A stretch of DNA of 64,000 bases, taken from positions 13,268,001 to 13,332,000 of the forward strand of contig OZ059897.1 in NCBI GenBank assembly GCA_964057225.1, read 5' to 3'. Below are positions 24,807 through 35,455 of the stretch, piece after piece (the first letter of the stretch is position 1; every line of letters begins with the position of its first letter). The notes under the pieces were generated by a model. That model was not told the DNA's origin and did not search any database. It saw nothing but the letters and a program-made list of their open reading frames with translations. The position numbers and the translations under genes are program-made. The DNA comes from Auanema rhodensis. Lineage: Eukaryota; Nematoda; Chromadorea; Rhabditida; Rhabditidae.

Positions 24807-26411
24807 ATGGAAACTGTAGTTGTTACCGGAGCAGCTGGTCTTGTAGGCCGTTTTGTTGTCGAACGATTAAGTAAAAATGAAAATATAAAAGAAATTCGTA
24901 TGATTGACCGTCAAGAATTACATTTTAAAGGTTTAGACACTTATATTATTAATAAAAATTCTATTTTTATCAATTTTTAGCTAGAGGTGGAAAGGTTAAT
25001 ATACGAAGTATGGTGATTGATTTGTGTGATGCTGGTACTTTGGAAAGAGCTATTGCTGGATGCACAACTGTTGTTCATTGTGCTCATCCAGCAATTCCTG
25101 TTGAATATCCAGATAAAAGCGAACGTCGTCAAATGTGGAAAGATTCTGTCGAAGGTATTTATTTAGAAATAACTTATGAAATTTCATATTCATCTCGTTT
25201 AAGCCACTGAAATCTTGTTAGAAAAGATGATTATGCGCGGTGCTACTCGTTTGGTATATGTAGGAGATGCTTATTCGGCTTTGCCTGTTGAAGATAACTA
25301 TGGCCTTGGAATTGAAATGTTCGAGTAAGTTTTTTGAGATAAGAGACATTTCTGAATCTTGTTTTTTTTGTAACTTAAGTACATTAAAATTGTTTCTTTG
25401 TAGGGGTTTTCCCAAGAATTATTTGCTTGGAGAATATGGAGAAGCCCGTACACGTGCTGAGATGGTGGCTAGAGCTACAGTAGCCCGCACTGGTAAGAAG
25501 ATGTTTCAAAATTCACCCTTTTTGCCATAAAAGCCAAATTAGTTCAATTATTAAAAATCTGAAAAAATATTATTTCAGATAATCAGCTAGTCGGAATGTT
25601 TTTACGTCCTGTTCATGTACACGGAGAAGGAAAAAGCACTTTCTTGTCCAATCTTCGTCCGTTGTCCGAAGCCGGAACATTGCCATATTTCGATGGAGAT
25701 CGTCGAGGAATGCACCAGTTTGTCAGTTCATATTTAAGAAAAAAACATCTCATTATTCTAAAATCTATAGATCTATGCTGGTAACTTAGCGGCTATTGTT
25801 GAAAAAGCAGTGGCTGGATTATCGTCTGATCCTGAAAAATACACAGGAGAAATAGTATACTGTATGGATGACACCGCAGTATTTCCAATGAGAGATGTAA
25901 GAATTTTAAAATATAAATTTCAGTTAAACTTTGAAATTAAATTTAAAAACGGAACAAACCAATTTAACTGCAACATATTTCTTTTCAGTTCTTAGTTGAT
26001 CGTTTACCAACCCATCATTACAACAATGATAATGTGGAATCCTTTACAAAATCTTGGTTCCATCACTATTTTAGCCAATTGAGATTTTCATGTGGATTAC
26101 AGGTTGTTTTCAGACATCTCGAAAAAAATTTAATTTTTGAAATTGAAGGTTACAAAACACACCATGAATTATCCGGTTTTTCGTCTTTTATTTGAAAAAA
26201 CTGTCGGTTTTTCGAATAGGACTCTCCGATTATTGATGGATCATATCCCAGAGGTGAATTTTCTAGAAGACAATTTGATCTCAATTTATATAAGAATAAT
26301 GAGAAATATAAAATGAAATGTTGTAACAAATTAATATTTCAGATTCCCCAATCAAAAGCTTTCAAATTATCATCTGGAGATTATTCAGAGCGAGAATCCA
26401 TTAAAGGCTAA
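24807..26411 (+). CDS. 3-beta-hydroxysteroid dehydrogenase/isomerase family protein
   Basis: Nine exons: 24807-24930, 24981-25154, 25204-25324, 25404-25492, 25579-25721, 25771-25896, 25989-26102, 26149-26253, 26343-26411; 354 aa. Start chosen at METVVVTGAAGLVG because an acceptor (TTTTATAG) ends two bases before the ATG. Extended-SDR features: NAD-binding TGAAGLVG (residues 7-14), acidic MIDR after strand 2, VIDLCDAGTLERAIAGCTTV, VVHCAH, LVYVGDAYS, and the late HQFIYAGNLA segment. The family oxidises 3-beta-hydroxysteroids or removes 4-carboxyl groups with NAD. The active-site YxxxK is Y151-GEA-R155 here, with Arg in place of Lys, and the usual Ser position reads VGDAYS. Activity may be altered or lost. 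Nematode HSD paralogues exist; I cannot assign a specific one. Confidence 0.88.
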
Positions 26412-28599
26412 TTATTATGGAAATGAATATTATGAAACGTATTACTTGAAATCTTAAAATATTTTTAGAATAATAGAAACTTTTACTTTTTAAATCAGAA
26501 GAAGATGATTGTCTCGTCTAGATATTATTCAGTCTCACCATGTATTTCATATTGTGAACGTGTATATTTAAAATCAATCTGAATTCTTTAATTAATCAAA
26601 TTATATATTTTATTTCATCAAAAAAACATCTGTTTTTGAATTCTATTGATATTTTTTAAATATTTATCTTTACAAAAATACTTTATTGCAATTTTAATAT
26701 GTTTTCTTTTAATTAATATTATTATTATTATTACATCTTTATATTTATCTTTATATATACTATATATTATATAAATATTCTTATTCTTAATTATTTTATT
26801 TATACATATCAATAGGTATATCTTCATTTTATTTTAATCAATTAAAACTTCCTATAGTTTCAACAGCATATTTCATCTCTGATGCTGTACGGAAAAAAGC
26901 GAAATTCTTCTAGCTGCGCTTAAGCCACGTCGTCTTTATCGTTGTCGTAGAGGCGTGGCTCTGAATAAAACAAGTTTCTCTCTGTAGTTCGACCCAGAAA
27001 TGGACACGTCGACAAAGTCTAACAGAGGATTCGGCTTTACTAAATACTGACATCAGTCTTGAAGGAAGACTGTTCGTGTATTTCAATGTACCTTAAGCGC
27101 TCTTGGTTCATGCCTCTTTACCCTCTTCAATTATCCAAAATTCAATTTCGATAAAAATTCTGCTCAAATAATATTCGTTAAATCATGGTTCTGTGTTTTA
27201 GTAATAAATCAAAATTTAATTTATAACTTATTAATTCAAAAGTTCTTTATAGCCATCCTTTTCTTCTAGGCAACAGAGAATTCTAATTATTGATCTTAAT
27301 CTTGTATCTCGAGTTTTTTTATTTTGTTCATTTCATCTAATGATACTTTCAAGAAATTTTATAGTGAAAAAACTATTATTTATAAAAATTTTCAAAGATT
27401 CTTCGTAAATATCTTAATTTTTCTAAGATTTTCCGAGATTTTCGTATTGACGTTTTTTTGGCGTGCTCTCTGATTGGTCAGACATAAAAAAAGATAGAAA
27501 AGGTCAAGGACCTAACTCGTTTGGATTGAAGCCAGTTCAGAAAACAGAACTGCGAATCAAGCTCTCTCCTCTCTCATCCATAGGCCTATTTTCTTGATAA
27601 ATCGGTCACCTTAACGATCCTGTGGTTTTGATTATAACATAACAGAATTTCTGAATTATTTCTACACATTTGCTTTACATCTCTTTAAACTCATCAAATA
27701 TAATTTATTCTTATATTTTTTATTTTTTTTCAATATTTAATTATTCAAATAAACATTTAAACTTATTTTAAAATTAATATTATATTTTATTTATATTTTT
27801 TGAAAAAAAAAAGAAAAGAAATTTATTATAAAGTTATTTTTTGAAGATATATTATATCTATATAAACTGCATAATTACAGAAAATAAAAAATACAGTGAA
27901 ACCGTTAAGGCATGGGAATATTAAGAGAGTGAGAGAGAAATACGACAACCTTGTGCATCAGAGCACACCTTCATTACCTTTTATGGATTGCGATTTGACC
28001 CGATTTGTCGTTGATGAAATCTTTTGAGGCATCAACGACCTTTTAGAAGATTTTTGTGCTCATATCTCAACGATTACATCTACTCCGCCCACAATACTCT
28101 GAGATTTCCTTAGTTCAGTCAGTGAGCAGGTAGCATTGTTCATGTATCATTGACTTGCTACTGCACATCATTCACTCCTTACCTATCATATACTTTAAAT
28201 ATATTACTAGAGACATTTCTCATTGTTCATATATTTGATTTTTTAAAAAAAAACTTTTTTGCAGCAAATTCAATGGTTAAACACAGTATTATAATTCCTA
28301 TTTTAACCATAACAATTATTCTGGAATATAAAGTTTCCAGGCACACTTTCGATTTATTTCAGATTGTTCAATAAGAACTTGTCTCTCAGACTAGAAGGAC
28401 ATACAGTGTGCGTCTTTCATGGATGTCCATGTCCAAGGGTGACCTAAACTAACTAGATTCATCTTCTTCTATAAGCAAATATAATTCTTTTCCTCATCTA
28501 CAACAATCTTCTTATTTCCAACATTTCTTCGTTTTTTTTTAAATTTTAATAATTGTTCATACATCTATCATGTTCAATACTATTTTTGTATTTTATAGA
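26412..28599. other. Intergenic between HSD and TXNDC12-like genes
   Basis: AT-rich with a GC-richer segment at 26900-27130 and another at 27900-28140. Contains a 7-bp inverted pair AGCCACG/CGTGGCT (26923-26929 and 26954-26960) and a perfect 10-bp inverted repeat (28007-28039). No coding frame with splice support. Confidence 0.5.
28007..28039. repeat. Perfect 10-bp inverted repeat, 13-nt spacer
   Basis: GTCGTTGATG at 28007-28016 and its exact complement CATCAACGAC at 28030-28039, about 560 bp upstream of the TXNDC12-like start. May be a dyad binding site or a small hairpin. Confidence 0.6.
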
Positions 28600-29634
28600 A
28601 TGAGGTTGTATATCGTGGCTGTATTGGCTTTAGCCATCGGCTATGCTTCAGCTAACAAAATGGAAGACATCAAGGAGATGTATGCTAATCCTCTTGCTCA
28701 CGGTAAGATTGAGTTTTATTTGAAAAAATTAAAAATTACATAAATCATATTATAGGATTTGGTGAAGATATCGACTGGGTACCATGGGAGGATGCTATCG
28801 AGAAGGCTCTCGACGACAAGAAACCAATCTTCCTTCTTATTCACAAGACCTGGTGTCATGCATGCAAAGGTTTGTTCATAAATACTTGCGAAAAAGATAT
28901 AAACAAGGAAGTTTAAACTAGTATCTGATTAACTTCTGACCTCTAAAATAGAGAATGAAAGTACTGAAACCAGACCAGTTTTAATTTTCTCTTGTTTATA
29001 TAAATTTGAAGAAACCTTTTCAAGTTATACATATCATTACGAAATGTTTTATCCTATAAAAAACATATTATTCTGTGAGAGATAAAAGATTCGAATGATG
29101 AAAATTAGAAAAAAACTTAAATTCGCATACTGACTGATGATCCTTTGTTTCAGCTTTGAAGAAGACTTTCCAACAATCTAATGCTCGTAAGGCTTTCAAG
29201 GCCCTCTCTGAATACTTTATCATGGTTAACACCGAAGATGATGAGGAGCCATTTGAGGAGGAATACAGACCAGACGGAAAGTATATTCCAAGACTTCTCT
29301 TCCTCGGTAAGATATTAAAAAAAGACAGCATATGATGAATATGATTTGTTCAGACACCAACGGAGACCTTCTCCCACAATTCAAGAACAAAAAGGCTGAG
29401 TACAAGAACTACGCTTTCTACTATTCTTCCCCATCTGATATCTTGAACTCAATGAAGGATGTCCTTCAACACTTCGGAGTCGAAGTTCCAGAGCTTAAGA
29501 AGGGAGAAAAATTGAGACCAAAGAAGAAGGAGAAGAAGGAGGAGAAGAAGGAGGAGAAGAAGGAGGAGAAGAAGAAGGAGGAGAAGAAGGAGGAGAAGAA
29601 GGAGAAGAAGGAGGAAAAGAAACAAGAGCTCTAG
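28600..29634 (+). CDS. ER thioredoxin-domain protein, TXNDC12/ERp18-like, with Lys/Glu tail
   Basis: Four exons: 28600-28702, 28756-28869, 29154-29306, 29354-29634; 216 aa. Acceptor TTTTATAG ends just before the ATG. Signal peptide [18 protein letters not shown], then the TXNDC12/AGR core: [27 protein letters not shown] with active-site pair C68/C71, [22 protein letters not shown] with the cis-Pro. The C-terminal KQEL is an ER-retrieval signal, so it is a soluble ER-lumen thiol-disulfide oxidoreductase. Oddity: residues 180-216 are nearly pure Lys/Glu, encoded by GGAGAAGAA-like tandem repeats and absent from the vertebrate proteins I know. Codon use is GC-richer than neighbouring genes (many AAG, CTC, ATC), suggesting high expression. 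Confidence 0.93.
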
Positions 29635-29652
29635 ATGAGCTCTAGATGTGAT
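29520..29652 (+). repeat. Coding GGAGAAGAA-type tandem repeat and 11-bp duplication at the stop
   Basis: Degenerate AAG/GAG tandem repeats encode the Lys/Glu tail to about 29624. AGCTCTAGATG is duplicated in tandem at the stop codon, so the last Leu-stop is followed at once by a copy in the 3' UTR. Confidence 0.75.
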
Positions 29653-29933
29653 CTATTGTTTTAAATTATTAATGTTCATTATTAACGTATGAATATTGTT
29701 AACGCTTTCATATCATTTCTCTCAGATTAAATCTTTTATTATATTTTTGTTATGTTTTTGATTTTTTTTTTGGAAATATGAGTACTCAAATTACAGTTTT
29801 TGAGAAGTTCAATATGAAATGATCAAAACATTTTATAATTTTAAAATAGTTTTCTCCAATAGAAATAACAAAAAATATTGAAAAGCTCATGCAATTCAAT
29901 TTCATTGTTGAACTATAGTGTTGCTGATGATAC

Positions 29934-29987
<54 letters not shown>

Positions 29988-30856
29988 TTCAAACTAAATA
30001 GTAGTATATTCCAAAAGAAAAGTCAAAAAAATATTTTTATAATTTCATTTTGTTACTCTTTTGCATAGTCTCAATCATTTAAACTTTAATTTATCACTTT
30101 GTCATGTTAAACTTCATTATTTTTTGTGACACAAGCTGGGGACATCAAGTACGATGACATCGAAAGTTTATTCGACTTTTATTGAAATATAAGAAAAAAA
30201 AATGATTTTAAACATTTTCTTTTTTGATATTTCTAAAACGTTAAAAACGAATTGTAACTATTCATGAAAGTAGCCTTATCTATGTGAGAAGTTTTAATAA
30301 AAATGTAAAGATTTATTCCTATAATCTCTTCTTTTAAATTCAACGACCACATTTCTTGAGATGTGGTTAGCATATGTACATAATAATGTGTACTTCTAAT
30401 ATACATATATGTATATATCTCAATATAAAGATATGCACATGTATATACTTAGTTTTGCAGAAAAGTTTCGTTTGTTTTCAGATCATTTCCAATTAGTTAG
30501 TTAGAATATTATAATTCTTCTTATATACATATATACTATATCTATATATATATAATACATAAATATATAATTTCATCGTTAGCATAAAGATAAATGTTCG
30601 TATATAAGGTATTTGAATATGGAAAGTCACGAGATTCAGAGAAATCTTCAAAACTCATTCTATCCATGATACGCAACAAGAAGCACTTATGAAGAAGATT
30701 CACTGATCTTTTTGATATTTTCTTGTTCGTCTTTCATTTTATTTCAGCATGTCTATGTATGCTGTTTTTGGCTCCTCTTTCTATCTATCTCTCTTTGCTT
30801 CTGGCTTTTTTTCTTTTAACTTTCTCACATCGTCTTTTAGATCTTACTCTTCCTTG

Positions 30857-30889
<33 letters not shown>

Positions 30890-32087
30890 TTCTTCTCTCT
30901 ATCCAGCTATCTTTTCATTTATTCTTCCTTTCCTCTCTTCCTCTTATATTCTCTATAAATGCCAAAAAGAAATCATTCAACATTTCTCATATCCCTCTAA
31001 TATCTAAATATGATTTGTGAATTTTATCTACAATTGGTCTTAAACGAAGAGAAATATGCATATCTATCGAGATGTTTTGATGATACTTTTCCTCACTTAT
31101 CTGTCTCACCCTTCGCCTCCTCTACATCTGGTAACTGGTAATCCAAAGTATACTTGCTCCGACTTTAAATATACATTTAGTTAAGCTCCAACTTTGTAGT
31201 TACTAACCTCTCCCTCTTTTTCGAATTCTGCTCCAATAACTGCCAAATCAACTCAACAGCCAATGTTGTAAGGTTTCTTTATATATCTGCATTCAATCCT
31301 AATTCAATTATTTGCTTTTAATTTTTTTAAGTTTCGACGAAAGAAACAAAGCAAATCTTTGTTTGAATAACTAAATTTGGTTCGTCATCTCTGAATCCTT
31401 TTTTTCGGATTAAAACAAAGTCATGCTCATTATGAATTAGAGATTATAATCAACAAGTGCTTCATAAAATCTTTTTTTTTTAATTTTCTCAATAAGTTTT
31501 CCTATATGCCTTCATTATCGTTAACGACAAGCTTGTATCTGTTCTCTTTTCAATCTTTATTTTGAATAAAATTTAAAATTAAATTCTATGTGAGCAAAAT
31601 GTTTTACTTCCGTTTTATTATAGTACTATTTAGCAAAAAAAAAAGAAGAAAAAGATTTTCTCATTAATAGCATCGAAGATTTGTTTTAGTCAAAGCTCAT
31701 TATCAAAATGTATTCAGTTTTCAAATCTTATAATAATCCATTAACTTCTTTTGTTTTCCCCTATAATCTATACATTTTAATCCTTTAGAACTATTTTGTT
31801 ACCAATTTACCAATGAATTACTCAATTTTCTAGTGTTTCTTTTTTAAAATATCGTCATTTTTATTTTTTTACTACATTATAAGTAAGTAAAAGGTACTTT
31901 TCATTCACTATTTTGAGCACGAAATTCAATTTTTTTTTGTTTTATAATCAGTGAAATTTACACAAAAATATTCTTTTCCTATCAGAAATTACATTTTTTC
32001 TATCATATTAAATATAAAAATCTTATATTTCGTTTTGACGATTAAAAGAATTTTTTGTCTCGAAATTTGGTTGAATTTAAAACATCG
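29635..32087. other. Intergenic; GA and CT microsatellites
   Basis: Includes a GA run at about 29934-29982 and a CT run at about 30860-30890. From about 30.7 kb the plus strand becomes strongly pyrimidine-rich. No supported exon. Confidence 0.5.
29934..29982. repeat. (GA)n microsatellite
   Basis: About 24 GA units with one GC interruption, 300 bp beyond the TXNDC12-like stop. Confidence 0.9.
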
Positions 32088-32130
32088 ATGGGCGCCAAGT
32101 TGTTATCCAATGGAGCCATTTTCAAAGCTA
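32088..32130 (+). other. Possible MG-starting first exon (KChIP-like gene)
   Basis: ATG GGC GCC encodes MGAKLLSNGAIFKA and ends in phase 1 at GTTAAA. The phase allows joining to 38739, or to 35358 in its second frame. An MG start recalls N-myristoylated KChIP/NCS proteins, but Ser is at position 7, not 6. Weak evidence. Confidence 0.2.
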
Positions 32131-35060
32131 GTTAAAGCTCTCTGTTGGTTTCAAGCAACAAAGATATACGGAAAACCTTAATGTATTCTAGTTGATCTCT
32201 GTTACATCTTTCATCGCCTTCGTTTTCGCCATCATCGTCATCGTCTTTATGTTCAGTGTCTCTTGGACTTCAGACATCATCTTTCACTCAATCATGAGCA
32301 TGATCCTCATTATCCTTATTTATCCTTTGTTTTGTCAACATCTTATAATGAAATATATACTTTTTTTCTTTAACAAAACGTCACTTCATTACTCACAGCT
32401 GATCGACATCATTTCTTTTTTTCTTCTAATTTTTCTGCCTGCTTTTGTCTCCTTTTTCCGATGCAACACTTCTCTTGTTAACTCATTCTGACGATTCAAA
32501 ATTCAAAACTTACAAAATGTTTCTGAATTCCATCTTATAACTATTAACTATTTTCATAAATTCAGTTAGTTAGTTAATTAAACTATTTAACTTGATTAAC
32601 TTATTTAATAATACTATATTATCTTTTATTTTCGTTTAAACTTTATTCATTCATTTCAATTAAGCAAGTTTTCATCATTTCTATTAGATTATCTTTCTTT
32701 CACTCATTCTCTTTCCCACTTTCTCTTTCTCGTACTTTTTTTCTCTGGCTTTTTCGATTATATGCTTAGATATATATGAATATGTAGCTCATTCTATCTT
32801 TTGCACTCGCTGTCTCCATTTTAATTCTGAATTGGATTTCACTGCTTCAAAAGGATTTTACATGTATTTTATAGATAATGTGGGCTGTGATGCGCTTACG
32901 AACAATAAGAAGATCAACTCGACAGTTAAGTCATCAAAGACCTTTAAATAAGAAAAGGACGACAAGTAGCCAACGCCAAAAAAATTTGGAGAAGTTTGTT
33001 TTTCAATTATTTTTTGAACTTTTTTAAGAACTTTTCTATTCAATTTTACTCGAATAAACTAATATTGATAGTTACTAACTGTATATCATATATGAATAAT
33101 GAAGCATTCGTTAAAAACAAACTTCGCTTTCATATTGTTTTGAAAGAAAAAAAAAAAAAAAAAAAAGAAAATGTTACCTTCATCCAAACCCTTGTAATTT
33201 TAAAAAATATTCTTCAACCTTTTCTTGTGGAAAACTATTATTTTTGATTATGGTTAATGTACATATGCATATAAAACACACAATGCAACCGCTCGGGCAT
33301 TCGTTGAAAAATAAAATAAACCCATCTGTTTTCACACGTCACGTGAATTTTATGAGATTTATATATGCTAATATGTGTATAAGAGTAATTCTCAGATTTA
33401 TTTCCATCTTCGGCCTCATGAATTGCTTCCTTAGTAGCTCATCACTGTAGTTCATTCAATATTTTCTAAAAGCAGTTTCTTCCTATTATGTGATAATATT
33501 CTGCTTTCCAACATTTGCCATTATGCTGTTTTTTATTCGAATTTCTCTTATATGCTATGCTTTCTCAGGCACTGCAAAGCGACATATTCATACGTCTATT
33601 CGCATATCCAGCTTAATTACCGCCTGACCTCAAATTAAACGCTTCATATTTCTCTTGAAGGTGAAATAGAATGTATTGGCTAGAGAGAATTACAGAGAAG
33701 GCTTTAGGCTAATTAAAAGTCCCTCGTATCTCTTGAGCATTCAGTATCATCTTCTTTCATGATCAAGCTGAAAGATGCTTTCAAAATCTTTTTTTATCTA
33801 CCACTATTTGTGAAAAAAAATGAAGAAAAAACATAAATTAAAAATGAATTATTTGCTGTAAATTGCTATATCTATCTTTTCTTTTTTTTTTTTGAAAATG
33901 TAAAAATAAATCTTTATAAATTTAATCTTTCTTTTTCACGACTTACTCACCCACTATATTAGGCCGTCATCAGTAATTACTCACATGGAAAGATGAACAG
34001 CTCTTATTTCTTGGCCGCTTGCTAGATCTATCTTTAGTTATGTTCAATCTGTATACGAACAAAGAGTGTCATACTCCTTCATTCACATCAAATCTTCTTC
34101 TTTTTCCCCTTTCACGATTCATATCTATATTTCTTCTCTTCACCTTTTATTTCTCTCTTCATTCTCTTTTTCTCTCTTTCTCCAACCTTTCTTCATATCT
34201 CACCCTTTTCAATATTCTCTCTCTACATATGCTCCTATATCAATAACATCTTCTACTTACGCCATGCTTCTCACTTCGTCTTCAATTCACTCTAGCAACC
34301 CTAGTTGTGTGCAAGTAACTAAGGCTGACACTTCTAACAGACCACTTGATGTTTAGAAACTCTAATTATCCTTAAAACAGAGAGAAAGAGAGTGTAACGA
34401 ACAAACTGCAGAGTTTGACACCTTTTGTGGTTAACGAGGTTTTATCTCAGAACTTGACTCTGATGCCCTTTTCATTAAAATTAGATTTCAACTTATATAT
34501 TATAATGGATAATACGTTTCTTCACAAGCACATCACGCCCATGTCTCTTGAATTCTTTTCCTTCTTCTGCTACTTCTCTTCTTCTTCGATTTCACTTACA
34601 AGTAAAATTGAGCCAAAATCATATTCATAGATTACGTCTTCGCTTTTAATCCAATATACCCTTTACATACGACATCATTTCAGTTATTTCGAAAGAACTA
34701 AACCGAAGAATTATCTTTATTAACATTGCTTTTCTATTTAATTTTTTTTCTTCGTTATAATATCTATAATGAACCTATAACATCAAAATTTTGCAAAATC
34801 TTTATTTCAGTTTTCATGCCAAAAGATTTTCTATGCATCATATCACACACATACAGATTCTTTTAATTTAAATAAATGAAGAAAAATTTTTATATATTCT
34901 TTCATTAATTTAAAATACATTATGAAATATGTATATTTCTTTTATATATGTATATTTTATATTAATTAAATATTCAACTAATCTTTACTTGAACTTATTC
35001 AAATCATTTTATCAGTTACTTTGATTTTATTTTATAAATTTTCTTTTTATAATTTGTCTA

Positions 35061-35066
<6 letters not shown>

Positions 35067-35106
<40 letters not shown>
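35067..35106. repeat. (TA)n microsatellite
   Basis: About 20 uninterrupted TA units in the 5' region of the KChIP-like gene. Confidence 0.9.
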
Positions 35107-35110
<4 letters not shown>

Positions 35111-35357
35111 CAAATATTCTTAGGTACTTAGTAAATAGTTGTGTGGATCAGCTCCTTATGGGCTGTCAGCTATACAATATTCGGCATCTTCTATATGTTT
35201 TATTCTACTGCTCATCCTCGAATAACATAAGAAAACAAATCTAAATTAGAGATAATCATTTTTTTTCAAACATAATATGAATATAAGGTAAAAGAACTTA
35301 GCAAACACAATACTAATGACCTTTTTCTAATTCTAAGAAAATTTAATTAATTTTCAG

Positions 35358-35455
35358 GCAATTTGGAAGCAGAACTCCATTCAAGAATCGCTTTTTACAA
35401 CGTTTGTACTGGAGTCTACGACGATGCCAATTTTTCATTTGCTTTACTGAAGACG
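35358..35455 (+). other. Candidate alternative 5' exon of the KChIP-like gene
   Basis: Bounded by TTTTCAG and GTTAGT. In phase 1 it joins the 38739 exon and encodes QFGSRTPFKNRFLQRLYWSL then RRCQFFICFTED, a basic, aromatic and Cys-containing segment reminiscent of the palmitoylated N-termini of KChIP2/3. In another frame (phase 0) it would join an exon starting near 38345. It needs an upstream exon that I cannot place with certainty. Confidence 0.45.

Noticed and set aside
26618-26827. Lys/Ile/Asn-rich minus frame
   Set aside because: Composition is that of random AT-rich 3' UTR sequence.
30723-31007. Hydrophobic plus-strand frame resembling a membrane protein
   Set aside because: It spans a CT microsatellite and its composition is explained by the repeat.
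34019-34356. Overlapping Phe/Ser/Leu-rich plus frames that look like membrane proteins
   Set aside because: They come from the CT- and T-rich strand bias, overlap one another in different frames and lack splice or start context.
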